64,000 nucleotides of DNA from Ooceraea biroi (GCF_003672135.1 NC_039514.1:3162001-3226000); one strand, 5' to 3'; counted from the first letter of the stretch, positions 24,949 through 36,917 are shown. Notes: generated by a model from the letters alone, not told the origin. Translations and numbers: made by a program.

Positions 24949-25320
24949 AGGTAAGTGACCCAGTAATCGTCACGTTAAGCAAAACGCTGGACTTTACAAA
25001 TTTATATCGCTCAGATTGAGAAGTGAATGACTGTTATGTTAAGTTATTCTAAATCAGTTTTTTGTTACGAATAAGAACGTCTCTGTAAAATTCTCGTACC
25101 TCTTGCCTTTCTCGAGAAAATTCTTCGTAAAGGTTAGAAAGCGCAAATGTACGAGTCATCGCCATACCGCAATAATTTGCGATGTTGTACGTAAAACTGA
25201 GATCTGCCTTTATAACTTGAAGCTCAAAAATACTAAAATATCAGTGAGCCGCACGATTGACAGAAAACTTTAAAATACGTTGTTAATACGTAAACATGAC
25301 GATTACTGAGTCACTTACCT
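24949..25320. mobile_element. TA-flanked MITE, ends AGGTAAGTGAC
   Basis: 28-bp terminal inverted repeats (AGGTAAGTGACCCAGTAATC... with 2 mismatches between ends) are flanked by TA. The matching position in the other paralogous locus (about 50838-50866) reads straight through without the element, so the insertion and the 2-bp duplication are verified inside the window. Confidence 0.9.
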
Positions 25321-25634
25321 TACGCACACTTTGAATTTTATTTTCCAATCACTCAATCAGTCCAAGTCGTACATAACAACCTTACAATTAGTCATATTGC
25401 TAATAAATTATCATTAGAATCTAGCTCCTATCTAGATGCCTAGACCTTTCCACAAACATATGAAGAAGGAAACATAATAAGAATTTCAGAGTAAGTGATA
25501 TGTACTGAAATGTTTTAAGAAGTGATTCAGTTTTAGGTTAACATATTGGACACTTATACAAAAAGAGAAGTTGATACTATTTTTCTAGTTAATTCATAGT
25601 TACTGTTAATATTAATGTATAAATATGGTATTAA

Positions 25635-25866
25635 CCAACGACATATATAAATACACCAAGCATTCTCTCTATAGCAGACCCTCACCGGAAGTTGGCAGCG
25701 AGACTGAAGGACAGAGCTACTTTGCGTCTACTGCTCTCTCACTCTACATCGTACATCGAAGTGAGAGAGCAGTAGACGCAAAGTAGCTCTGTCCTTCAGT
25801 CTCGCTGCCAACTTCCGCTTTCACGTTTTTGAGGGAATGCTTGGTCTATTTATATATATCGTTGGC
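25635..25866. mobile_element. Fold-back element with near-perfect arms, inserted after the locus duplication
   Basis: CCAACGACATATATAAATA at the left and its near inverse at the right enclose arms in which the 58 bases at about 25694-25751 pair almost perfectly with 25768-25825 (cagagctactttgcgtctac is in the stem). The paralogous site near 51130-51145 is empty (ggtattaacttagg). The occupied site has ATTAA on both sides, so the duplication is 4-5 bp (TTAA or ATTAA). A long double-stranded RNA would form if it were transcribed. Confidence 0.88.
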
Positions 25867-26603
25867 ATTAACTTAGGCTCTATATAAATATACTTCCACG
25901 TTGTTTAAAGTTTTAAATATTTGACTCCGTCTTCTATATTAATATTTTATAAATTTTGATTTGACATTTTTAGCATTTTTAATATTTCACCCGTAATATT
26001 CATATGTTTATTAGATATAGTAACTTGTAACAGCGTATTTCGTTGATCATTACGAGCATACATTGCAGCTACAAACTCATCTGCGTTTACTGCTTTTAAC
26101 TTGCTAATAATTTCAATATTACCTTTTTTTGCGTCTTCAAATAATTCTTCAACCAGTTGCAGTAAATCAATAACACTCTGGTTTTTGGAAAGATCAAGAG
26201 GTATCTTACCTTCCTTATTCTTAATGTTATAGATTGCACCATGCTTCATTAAAGATTTGACAATCTCTAAGTAACCATTACTGGCTGCAACGTGAAGTGA
26301 CGTACTGCCGCTAGCAGCGGATTTAGCATTACTATCCATACAGCACAAAAGTTTGCAGCAACATTGCTGCAATATTGCAATATTGCACATTGCAGTGCAA
26401 TGTTGCAGAAATATTGTATAGTCATGAATTTGCAATATAGTTTAAACACGTTGCAGCAACATTGTAAAATATTGTGAAAATAACATGTACTTTTATTGTG
26501 TGTTTGTGTGTCACTTACAATTAGAGTAAGTATTCAAAAATGTTTATTATTATAATAATTTTAATACACATAGGATTGAAAGCATTTTTATATTAATTAT
26601 ATA

Positions 26604-28244
26604 CAGTGACCGGCATAATAAAGTGGCCATCTCGTATGTCTATAGAAATTTCCTGAAAATTAATATTTTTAATAGAAAAGTATGGTACTATTGAGCTTTT
26701 TTGAAAGTTTACTATCACACTAATGATTTGTAAAAAGAATCAAGAGAGAAAGTTTGCTGTAACAAAGATTTATAACATTATTTTACTAAAACAAGCATTT
26801 TCATGCATGACAAATAAAAGTGACCGCCTTAGAATTTGTAGGTCTTCGTTGAGTTCCGGTGCGTATCACGTCTCAAATGTTAACCAAGGATGTTTTTGTA
26901 GCGACATGTGACTAGCAGTTCCTTGTTTACTTGTTTTTAAAAACAACGCAGTCTATAGAAAGACAGTGAATATGACTGATCGACAAATTTCTTATTCAGT
27001 TCGAAACTTGATTATTAATAATTGTAAACGCGGTGTTTCGCAGCAAAAGATCGCTGAAAAATATGAAGTCAGTAAAAGCGCTGTCCAGAAACTTTATCAA
27101 AAAGTTTTAACCACTGGAACAGTAGCCGATCAACCTGGAAGAGGAAGAACGCGAAGTGCAACTTGGCGTGATGATGCAAATATCATACGAATGGTGAAGA
27201 AAGATCCGAAAACAACTGTCAGGAATCTTCGTGAATCATTTAACCTAACTATTTCTGACCGAACAGTGCGCAGAAGATTGCGGGAAGCAGATTTACACAG
27301 CCGTTTTGCACGTAAGCGTCCGTTAATTAATAAAAAGAATAAAAAGAAGCGACTTGAATTTGCAATAAAATATTCAAATCAACCCATGGACTTCTGGAAA
27401 CGAGTTCTGTGGACAGACGAAAGTAAGTTCGAGCTTCTTGGATGCAAACGACGACTTCGTGTGTGGCGGAAAAGAGGTGAGGAGCTTGAAGATCGTCACC
27501 TTCAGAAAACAGTGAAACACGGCGGAGGTAACATCATGGTCTGGGGCTGTTTTTCTTGGGAAGGAGTGGGTCAACTAGTAAAAATCAATGGCATCATGAC
27601 TGCTGATGTTTACATTGATATTTTACGTGAGAATTTAGAAGTGTCGTTGATCCAATTAGGCTTGGAAGACAATTTTATTTCACAAGAAGACAACCATCCC
27701 AAGCATACCGCCAAAAAAACGAAGACGTTTTTAAAATCCAACCAAATAAAAGTACTTGATTGGCCTCCGCAATCCCCAGACTTGAATCCGATAGAAAATT
27801 TATGGTCGATTTTGGATGAAAAAGTGGGCAAAATCGAAGTTACAAATCAAAATAATTACTTCGATGCGCTGCAACGAACGTGGCAAAATCTTGATCCCAA
27901 TTATCTGCATAATCTGGCCGAAAGTATGCCCAGACGGTTGACGGTAGTTATTAAAGCCAAAGGAGGCCATACCAAATACTAATTTTGTTTTTTTTTTAAA
28001 TATATATTAAGATCTATAAAATGGTCACTTTTTTTTGTCATACATGAAAATGCTTGTTTTGGTAGAATAAAGTTTTAAGTTTTTGTTACAGCCAAATTCT
28101 GTCTCGATTCTTTTCACAAATCTTTAGTGTGATAATAACCTTTTAAAAAAGCTCAATAGTTCCATAATTTTCCATTAAAAACATTAGTTTTCAGGAAATT
28201 TCTATAGACATGTTAGGATGGTCACTTTATTATGCCGGTCACTG
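26604..28244 (+). mobile_element. Complete Tc1-type transposon
   Basis: Terminal inverted repeats start CAGTGACCGGCATAATAAAG on both ends and are flanked by TA (26602-26603 and 28245-28246). A second inverted block (cagtggccatc-type end, then tctatagaaatttcctgaaaa) lies about 40-60 bp in from each end. The total of 1641 bp and the open transposase make this a structurally complete, possibly active copy. It is nested in element copy C. Confidence 0.95.
26972..27982 (+). CDS. Tc1-family transposase, intact, DD34E
   Basis: 336 residues from the ATG at 26972; an in-frame GTG two codons earlier is not a plausible start. Residues 8-115 are the bipartite paired-like helix-turn-helix DNA-binding domain, with the GRPR-type linker as PGRGR at 55-59 and a basic nuclear-localisation stretch KKNKKKR near 121-127. 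The catalytic residues are D149 (WTDES), D240 (QEDNHPKHT) and E275 (PIENLW), with exactly 34 residues between the second Asp and the Glu. The usual QDNDPKHT motif reads QEDNHPKHT here, but the catalytic Asp is kept. There is no stop, frameshift or truncation. It should cut and paste the 1641-bp element at TA sites. Confidence 0.95.
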   Translation: MTDRQISYSVRNLIINNCKRGVSQQKIAEKYEVSKSAVQKLYQKVLTTGTVADQPGRGRTRSATWRDDANIIRMVKKDPKTTVRNLRESFNLTISDRTVRRRLREADLHSRFARKRPLINKKNKKKRLEFAIKYSNQPMDFWKRVLWTDESKFELLGCKRRLRVWRKRGEELEDRHLQKTVKHGGGNIMVWGCFSWEGVGQLVKINGIMTADVYIDILRENLEVSLIQLGLEDNFISQEDNHPKHTAKKTKTFLKSNQIKVLDWPPQSPDLNPIENLWSILDEKVGKIEVTNQNNYFDALQRTWQNLDPNYLHNLAESMPRRLTVVIKAKGGHTKY

Positions 28245-28245
28245 T

Positions 28246-28505
28246 ATGTATATAAATTTTTCTATTACCTCCACACCCTAAGATTAAAATAAAATAAACT
28301 TATGCGTTATTGTACATACAAGTTGGCATGTTAATCTTAATACATTAAGTGGTTTTTAAACTTTTCATAAAAGATCCATGTGTTCTAGAATGGTTTTACT
28401 TCGTGTTAAAGCTATTATGCCAACTTGTGTATAATCTAAAATAACGTAAAATAATGTGTGTATTTATATTAATGTTAGTCATGATTATTATAACAATCAA
28501 GTAAA
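28246..28505. repeat. Remaining sequence of element copy C with a short inverted pair
   Basis: Contains tacaagttggcat near 28316 and its inverse atgccaacttgtgta near 28418, about 115 bp apart, possibly the ends of a further tiny insertion. No coding signal. Confidence 0.4.
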
Positions 28506-28794
28506 TGTGCCAATATATCGTTGGACTGGATCTTTTGTGCCTAATAATATTTTTTACATGAATTTATGTATAGTCTTCGCTTAGACTTCGCTTAAACTAC
28601 GATTCAACTTGAGACTGCGTTTTAAGACCGTTTACTATCTGTCTTGAAACGCAGTCTCAAGTTGAAGCTAGAAGAAATCACATAATTAAATTTAATTACG
28701 TGATTGCATAGTTTGTTAAGCGAAAAATATACATACATTAACGCGAAATATATTATTAGGCACAAAAGATCCAGCTCAACCATATATTGGCACA
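28506..28794. mobile_element. Fold-back element nested in copy C
   Basis: Outer arms tgtgccaatatatcgttgga and ggatcttttgtgcctaata have inverse copies at 28745-28794. An inner pair caacttgagactgcgtttta (28605) has its inverse at 28641-28664. Total 289 bp, fully folding. It is absent from the intact paralogue. Confidence 0.8.
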
Positions 28795-29148
28795 TTTCCA
28801 CAGTAATTTGCATGTATATTTTACTGCAATATTACTACAACGTTTTGTAGCAATATTTCTGAAAGCGGACATTTTACCGTTGCTACAATCTTGCAGTACT
28901 CTTGCAACAACATTTCGCAATGGTTCTGCAATGTTGCAATCTTGCCGAAAAATGTTGCTGTAATCTCGCCGTGATGTATGGGTAAAGTCATTTAATTTGT
29001 CACGACTCACATGTTGTAACAAAACTTCGACAATTTCTTTGTAACCTTTAGAAGTAGCTATGTGTAATAGTGTATTACCTTTATTAGTAATTTAAATAGC
29101 CTTAGCTCCGGCGTTTAATACGAAGTTTAGACCTATGTATACATATCT

Positions 29149-29182
29149 ATTGTATATTGTATATTGTATATTGTATATTGTT
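29149..29182. repeat. TATTGTA microsatellite inside the dead paralogue
   Basis: About five copies of a 7-bp unit replace the sequence of an ankyrin repeat in the C-terminal block and shift the frame. Confidence 0.9.
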
Positions 29183-32100
29183 GATATATCTATTGTTAAC
29201 AGCGTACAGTGGCGATATTCTTCCATCAATGTCTTTTTCATTAGGATTAGGTCCATCTTTTAATAGACGTTGGACATTTTGTATATCATCATTACTAGCA
29301 ACAATATTAATGTCTTTTTGTAGATCTTGGAGAATATCTGATTTTCTGCCCTCAAGGTAAAATGTCAAATTAATCGTTCCTATCTTGTGCAAAATATCCA
29401 AAACATTAGGATGATTTGGTCCAAAAACAGCTTTCATTTGATCAAAACATGTTTTGTAGGCTTTCAGTGCACTAATCCATTTGGCTTGAGCGAAAAATAC
29501 ATTTGCCATCCCATATTGAGTATTTAAGGTATCGAAATGATTTGGTCCCAAAACGTTTTTTTGAATATTTAAAACCTCTTGGTGAGCTTTCAAGGCTTCA
29601 TGATATTTTTTTTGACTGAATAATACTTCGGCAATGTTATATAATGTTTTCACGGTGTCAGGATGATTAATACCAAAAATCACCTTCTTCTTTTCGAAAA
29701 CTTCTTTATAAATTTCCAATGCCTTTGCGTATTTACCCTGATTAGACAATACCATCGCTATATTATTTTGAGCACACACAGCATTTACGTTTTCCGCACC
29801 TGACATATTTTTTCTTTTTTCAAAAACTATCCTACTCATATTTAAGGCTTTTTCGTATTTTCCTAGTGCATCCAATACTAGTGCCATATGAAACTGCGTC
29901 TCTAAAGTATCTGAGTGATTTGATCCTAATATCTCGGTTTGCTTCTGATAGACTTCTTGATAGATATTGTACGCTTCCTCATTTTTTCCTAGTCCATGCA
30001 GCATTAGAGCAATTGTACTTCTTGTATTTAAAGTGTCCTTGTCATTTAAACCCAGCACTTCTTTTCGTTTCAGAAAAATTTCCTCAAGTGTATTCAAAGC
30101 TTCTTGGAAACATTCTTGTACATATAATATATTAGCTATATATGCTTGAATATCTAAAGTGCCTGGATTATCTGGTCCTAATATTTCTTTCCTCTTTTCA
30201 AATGCACTGTTAAAAATATTTAAGGCTTCTTGATACTTCCTCTGATTCGAAAGCGCTACGGCCTTAGCAATCTGAAAGGATACGTCACCCTGTGATATCT
30301 CTTTCAATTGTTCGACCTGTGAAAAGTTACTATGTACTGCAACTACTACTAGCGTTTTGTTTCCTTCATTACGGGCACCCATGATTGCTTTTATTGTATC
30401 AACATCTTTTATTCTATTAAGATCATTAATAACTTCAGATTTGCCATTTTCAATGTTTTTAAATGAGTCACTCACTAATTGAAATTAATTAATTATATCT
30501 TTATCTACAGTAAAATTGAATGGCGTTTTATTATCATTAGAGACTGCATTATACACTGCACCATTAGATAATAAGGCTTTCACAACTTTTAAGTGAGAGA
30601 ACTTCGCAGCATAATGTAGTGGTGTTGCACCATAAACATCTTTGGCATTAACAAACGCTCCCATTTTAGTGTAACTCTCAACTTCTGACAATTAATTTTG
30701 TTTTATAGCCTCAAATAAGTTTTTAATTGATGCTAATAAATTGATAACGTTTTCGTCACGAGACATTACTAATGGTTCTTTATGAGACTTGTCAACAAGA
30801 TTATAAACTGCTCCATTTTTTAGTAAAACTTCAATTACATTTTTATAGCCAAAACTAGCAGCAATATGCATAGGACTTATGCCATTGGTATCTTGAGCAT
30901 TAACATCAGCACCTTGCGCTATTAAGTACTCCACAACTGCTAAATGACCCTTCATTGCAGCATAGTGCAATAATGTCTGATTAACTGCACCAGGATCGTT
31001 AATATTTAATCCCTTACCTAGGAAAAACTCTACAGTATCTTTATGACCTTCTCTAGCTGCAATGTGCATGGGCTTTGAGCCAGAGGCATTTTTAGCATTT
31101 ATGTCAGATCCATTATCTACTAAGTACTTCACCATTTCCAGATTACTTTCTTGTGAAGCAATGTGCAATATTGTCCAATTGTCGATACTCTTATTGTTAG
31201 TATTTATATCTCCTTTCTGGTACTGAAGTAATGTTTTAACCACTTCTAAATGACCATGTGCCACTGCCAATTCTAACGATGTTCTACTCTGATTATCTTT
31301 AATATGAATATCTACTTTACTATTTAATAAGACTTTTACAACATCACTGTGCCCATTTATGGCTGCTGCATGTAATGGTGTTGTTTCTTTGTTAGATTGA
31401 ATGCTGACATCAGCTCCACGTGCTATTAAAATCTCAACAACTTCCTTATGACCTCTTATGGCAGCTAGATGTAATGGAGTACAGCCTTCAGAATCTTTTA
31501 TGTCAATGGTAGCTTCATATTTTAACAAAATTTCTACAATATCTTTATGGCCAAAAAGCGCTGCTTGCAATAAAGGTTTACTATCTTTTACTATCTTTTT
31601 ACTATCTTTTGTGTCAGCTTGATTTGCTAGAAGAAGTTCTACGATTTCCTTCTTATTTTGTACAACTGCAGAATTTAATGGTGTCCCATGGTGGTTGTTA
31701 ATATTAGCCCCGATGTTAGTATCAGCCCCGTGTTCTATCAAACTCTTAACGATTTCTTTATGACCTACTTCCACAGCAATATGTAATGGTGTTCTGCCTG
31801 CAGTACTGTGTATATTGACTTTGGCTTTATTTATGAATAGGAGTTCAACAACATTTATGTTGCCTTCTTGGACAGCTAAATGTAATGGTGTAGTACCATC
31901 TTTTGCAATAGCACTGACTTCGGCACCATTGTCTATTAAAAAAGTAATAGCATCTATATGATTATTTAGAGTAGCTACATGCAATGGTGTAATGCCGTCA
32001 TTCCTTCTAGCATTTACTTTAGCTTTCTTTTTTATTAGAAGTGTAATAACATCTATGCTACCATTCAACGCAGCTGTATGTAGGGGTGTATTACCATATT

Positions 32101-32370
32101 TGTCTTGAGCATTAATTCGGGCTTTATATTCGGGCTTTATCAGAAGATCAGTAATATTTTGATACCCTTTTCTAGTCGCTATATGTAGTGGTGTTACATT
32201 ACTATTCGTTTTAGCATTTACTTCTGCTCCCTTTTCCAATAAAAGTTCAACAACTGTCTCGTGACCACTATTAACTGCACAGTGTAATGGTGTATTATTA
32301 TTTTTATCTTTAGCGTGAATGTTAACACTCTGTTCGAGGAGAATAGTCACTATTCCCAAACGGCCCTTTT

Positions 32371-32550
32371 GTACTGCTAAATGTAGTGGAGTTGCACCTT
32401 CAAAAGTGTTAATATTAGGGTCAGCTTTATATTCCAGTAAAGTCTTAACGATTCCCTTCTGTACTGCTAAATGTAGTGGAGTTGCACCTTCAAAAGTTTT
32501 AATATTAGGGTCAGCTTTATATTCCAGTAAAGTCTTAACGATTCCCTCGT
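32371..32550 (-). repeat. 90-bp tandem duplication within the ankyrin array of the dead paralogue
   Basis: gtactgctaaatgtagtgga recurs exactly 90 bp later with only a few differences in the unit. At the protein level 30 residues (GIVKTLLEYKADPNI... to ...LHLAVQK) are doubled. The live copy has one unit here. Confidence 0.92.
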
Positions 32551-35500
32551 GCCCATCTCTTGCCGCATAGTGTAAAGCTGCATTCTTATAGATTTCGTCA
32601 ATAGCATTAACATCAGCTCCATGTTCCAATAGAGTTCTAGCTATCTTCTCATGACCGCTTTCTACTGCAAAATGTAATGGCGTTACATCATTGATAACTC
32701 TAGCGTTAACATCAGCTCCCTTCAGAATTAAAGCCTCCATTATTTCCAGATGGCCGTTGAGCGCTGCCACATGTAATGGTGTCCACTTTCTATCACATCT
32801 AGCGTTAAAATTTGCCTCATGTTCAAGTAAAAAATTAACTAACTCCAAGTGACCCATTTCTGCAGTTACATGCAATGGAGTAAATCCTCCACGAAACTCA
32901 TTAATGTCAACATTTTTATCTTTTGCTAGTATAATCTTAGCAACGTCAATATGATTGTTTCTTATTGCATAATGTAAAGATGAAAAACCGATTACATCTT
33001 GGGTAACAGTATTAGTTTTATTTTCTAATAGAACCTTGACAGTATCCTTGTGACCATTTCGAGCTGCAAGTTGTAGTGGTGTTTTGCCACTATTATCTAT
33101 ATCATCAACATACAAACCTGCTTCTTTTACGAAGAAGTCCACAATATCTGTCCTTCCATGTGCAGCAGCAACGTGCAGTGGACTTTGGCCTTTAATATCC
33201 TTAATATTCTTAATATCATTAACATTAAGCAAATTTTAACCAAGGATGAATTTTGTAACTTTAAGACTAGATCCCTTAGCAGCAAAATGCAATGTGGTCC
33301 ATAAGTGAATACTACTTCTAGCATTGATATCTGCTCCTTTTCTGAGGCAATCTTTTAAGCTTTCGCAATTTCCTTCTTGCAAAGCATCGAATAGTCTTTG
33401 CTGATTAGTAATGGTAACTAAGCCTTGATAGTATTTCTCTCTCAATTTGGAAGAATCATCACTCACCAATTTGCCAATTTTTTTGTTACTTCCCATTATA
33501 TTTTCTTTAATTTCAATAAGTTTTTTAGCGTTTAAAATAACTGTTGTTGAAGGATCAGATAATAATATATCAACTAATGCATTATCATGTGCTAAATGAT
33601 TACGTAAACATCTTCCATTTAATAAAGGAGTATTTTCATCTAAAAATAGTAGATTATTTTCTAGTAGGGCAAAATTCTTCGAATCCAAAATTGACATTAT
33701 ATCCAAAACAAGCATTTCTACTACTGCTTGTAATTTTTTATCGTTCTTATAACAAGAGAATGTTTCAGTAAATTGGCCACTTAATATGTTATCGCTTAAA
33801 ATATTTTTCAATTCAGATAGTTTTAGTGCAAGTTGGTTATCATATGTTTTTTCTGTATCGTAAGTTTTTTCTTGTTTATAAGAACGTTTTTTTTCATATC
33901 GCTTCCTAATTTTTTTATCCATTCGATGTCGTCTATTAAAAATTCAATAATAAAAACAATTTCATAGATTAATCTGTACAGATTATCAAGGTTGTCACAT
34001 TGTATTCTCGACTCAACACTATTAACAATTTTCAGTATCAACACAACAATATCTTTGAGATTATTAGAATCTATTTTTAGAGCTATTTGCTTTAATATTA
34101 TATTATGAAATTTTAGGTTTTTAACAGTATTATGGTTAATCACTCTTTCACTCAAGACAATAGGTAAATGCTTTAATGAATGAAATCCTATAATGTACTG
34201 TATCATCAGATTATCTGGTCGGATATCTGCTGAATTGATTATATTATTAATTTTATTGAACAACTCCTGTTCATAATATGTCTTATCAGTTATATTATCG
34301 CTTAATTCTTGAATAAGATTTTCAAGCTTCTCGCGTTCTATCATTTTAAAATCTTTGGAAATTATTTCATCCAATTCTATAGTACGAAGCATTTCTACAA
34401 GCTCTTTTATTTCATCAAAATTGTCACTACTGATAATATTTTTTAAAAGCAGTGTAATTACTTTGATTTTGTTATTGTAAAAAATATTAGTAATTATATC
34501 ACTAACTTTCTTAATATCATTTTGAACACCAATAAGAAAATTAACATCTTTATTATTCTCAATCTTTGTTCTATTAAAGAGTGACTCAGCATGTGATAAC
34601 GAATTACGTAAATCTATAATTATTTTTCTTGTATTTTTCGGTAATGATAGCAGCAAAAGCTCACTTGTAGTAGTAGATAACTTAGGAGACTCTAAGGTGT
34701 TTTTAAAATGCTCACCAATAACTTGTAAAGTCCTTGTAATAGTTAACTGGCCTTTCTTTTCTTTAGAATCAGCTAATAGTGCCAATTTTATATAATCATT
34801 TATTTTCTTTAAAGACTGAATATCCCTAATTCGTTGATAATCATTATACAACTCTTCAAATTGAGGGGAATTGCTAATAATCTGTGCAATAACTTTCTCA
34901 CGTGTTAACTTTCGATGAACAGAATCGTTGTTAATGTTTATATCTTCCATAATATCTTTTTCGTTTTTAAGTTTTTCTGCAAAATTTTCTAAATGAGTTA
35001 ATATTCTGCTTTTATTCAATGTAGAACGATAAAATAGATTGATCTCTTGTTTTATGTAAGAAGAAACAAAACTGACTAAACAGAATTCTATTTCTTCCCA
35101 AGGTAATCTATCATAAGTTGATTTTAACTGCCGTTTCAATATATAAATATTTTGTGCAATAAACTTTGCTACAAATAAAAACCTTTCATCTACTTCCGTG
35201 TTTAAGTAATCTCTCTTTAGTAAGCTAATGTTTTGAAGCACTAATTCAATTCGTTCTCTGATATTATTAAGATCAGTCCTGAATCTTTGGTCCCGTCTTG
35301 AGGCGTTAGAGAAGAAACGGAGATCTATTAACTTATTTTCAACAACAATTTCCATTTTGTCTGACAAGAACACATTCTTCAATTTCAATTCTTCATAAGT
35401 TTTTGAAAGAATTGTATCCAACTCTCCCAAATGAACAGCAAAATAATTACCCGGCCATTTACTGATTAGGGTATTAAGAAGCTCAACGTTACCTGAACGT

Positions 35501-36375
35501 ATAGCATAATAAAACGCATTATGACATTCTTCATCTCTGTCATCTGGTAATATATTAGTTCTTGTGATATTAATAGATAAATTATTTAAGACTCTATTAT
35601 CACTGTCAAATAGACACTCTAGAAGTTCTAGTTTGTTGTGTTTACAAGCTAAGATGACTATATTAGTATTTTTAATAGGATTATTAGCATGAGCATAATA
35701 ATTTCTCAAAACTATTTGGTCTTCTGCATCTTTTGTATAATCAATTAAATTGCTTAATTGTTTGAAAGTATTAATATTACCCTCTGATATGGCCTTTTTC
35801 AGTTTTGTTAAAATCAGGAGATAAAGCTCTTCGGCTTTTCCTGTTCCAAGATAGAGCCGTCTATATTCTTTTTAAAAACTCTTGTTTTGATGTGTATAGA
35901 CGCGATAAAAACTGTTCGTTTTCTTGAAAAGAACTAGTCTGTAGCTGAGATATATGCACAAACCCCTCTAAGGTCGCGTCACTACATCTATCATCCCTGT
36001 GACTTCTTCTATCACTATGTTCCTCTCCTTGATGAGATGAGCTTGATTTATGATGTCGAACAATCGCTTGTGGTGGTTTAATATCCAAGGAATCAGCAGT
36101 GTCTCCACCCTCTTCCTCTAAAATGCTGAAAATATAACATTTTTGCCTATTAAAATAATTTCATCAACTATAAAAGAACTTATAGAAAATAAAAATCTTA
36201 CAAATATTTTCATTGCAAATATAAATTGCAAATAATTGGTGGTATTACTATTACATGCTCCATTGTAGGGTAAGGTTGCCACCATTGGACCGTTGCTTTC
36301 ATTGAACCACTAAGGTATTTCGAAAACTAAAACAACTGTCGGCAAAAGAAAGAGATAGAACGCACGTGCACTCTT

Positions 36376-36390
36376 CCCCCCCCCCCCCCC
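36376..36390. repeat. Poly(C) run of 15
   Basis: Uninterrupted C tract in otherwise AT-rich sequence, seen directly. Confidence 0.9.
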
Positions 36391-36731
36391 GCTATCCTCC
36401 TCACGCTCAATTCTATTGCGGCCGCTACTGCAGAGTGACACGCGGCAGTAGGGTTTAAGTACCAAAAAAAAATAAAACGTTTGAAATAACCACTCAGGTA
36501 TATCTACTAATCGTGATTTTATCTTATTTTTAATATTCCCTCATGAAAGTATATTGATTTGAGGTGTTATTACATCGTTTAGTTAAATGTTCAGATCTAA
36601 CTTCAAAATAAAAAATTGTCATCGTAAAATTTATACCTAATTGCTATGATTGAACCACCTAGTGGTTACTATGATTGGACCGGTCCAATGAAGGCTACTA
36701 AGTGACTTTGTTTTTTTATTCTTTATTTAGA

Positions 36732-36917
36732 ATGGCATAGTCGTCTCAAAATGAAATAGAGTCACATCGAGTACGAAAAGAGCGTAGTAAGTACTACACA
36801 TGGAACGAAATTAGTATGAAGCTTGCCATAGAAGCTTTGCGGAAAAAAGAGATCGGTTTAAATGCAGCCAACAGAATATATTCTGTACCGAAAACAACAT
36901 TAAGCGACGATTACTAG
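36732..36917 (+). pseudogene. Remnant of a helix-turn-helix transposase N-terminus
   Basis: From an ATG at 36732 the frame has a TAG at codon 3, then an open stretch including YYTWNEISMKLAIEALRKKE and NAANRIYSVPKTTLSD before TAG at 36915-36917. The pattern of acidic/basic helix, A-I-E-A-L-R, then N-A-A-x-x-(Y/F)-x-V-P-x-T-T-L resembles the psq-type HTH at the start of pogo/Tigger-like transposases. The rest of the protein is missing. It is a relic of the element that hosts it. Confidence 0.6.

Larger units (their letters stand above)
26335..28982. mobile_element. CCC...GGG palindromic-word element (copy C), hosting a Tc1 and a hairpin
   Basis: Left end TCCATACAGCACAAAAG, right end inverse CCCATACATCACGGCGAG. 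Both are followed inward by GCAACATT/GCAATATTGC words. Flanks are TA at 26333-26334 and 28983-28984. Removing the element and one TA restores the reading of the intact paralogue (gcatta-x-taaa-x-tcattta near 51590-51610). This is a direct empty-site proof of insertion with a 2-bp duplication. It contains a whole Tc1 element and another fold-back element. Its own sequence makes up about 0.7 kb. Confidence 0.85.
25947..36125 (-). pseudogene. Dead paralogue of the HEPN-ankyrin-TPR giant gene
   Basis: This is a copy, over nearly its whole length, of the intact gene at 51213-58737. It keeps the upstream splice acceptor (CAG before 36125), but the ATG has become TTG. A one-base insertion in a T-run near 35871 and a second shift near 33890 break the frame. 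In-frame TAA codons lie at 33238-33236, 30694-30692 and 30487-30485. A TATTGTA microsatellite at 29149-29182 destroys the third frame in the C-terminal ankyrins. A 2648-bp element (26335-28982) splits the last 160 codons from the rest. The two R-x4-H motifs of the helical half are still present. It has one 90-bp internal duplication and lacks one ankyrin repeat relative to the live copy. Between lesions, hundreds of codons remain open, so inactivation looks recent, or the copy has been refreshed by gene conversion. Confidence 0.92.

Noticed and set aside
31000..33200. Regularly spaced repeats resembling a CRISPR-like array
   Set aside because: The 99-bp periodicity is that of 33-residue ankyrin codons with varied sequence.
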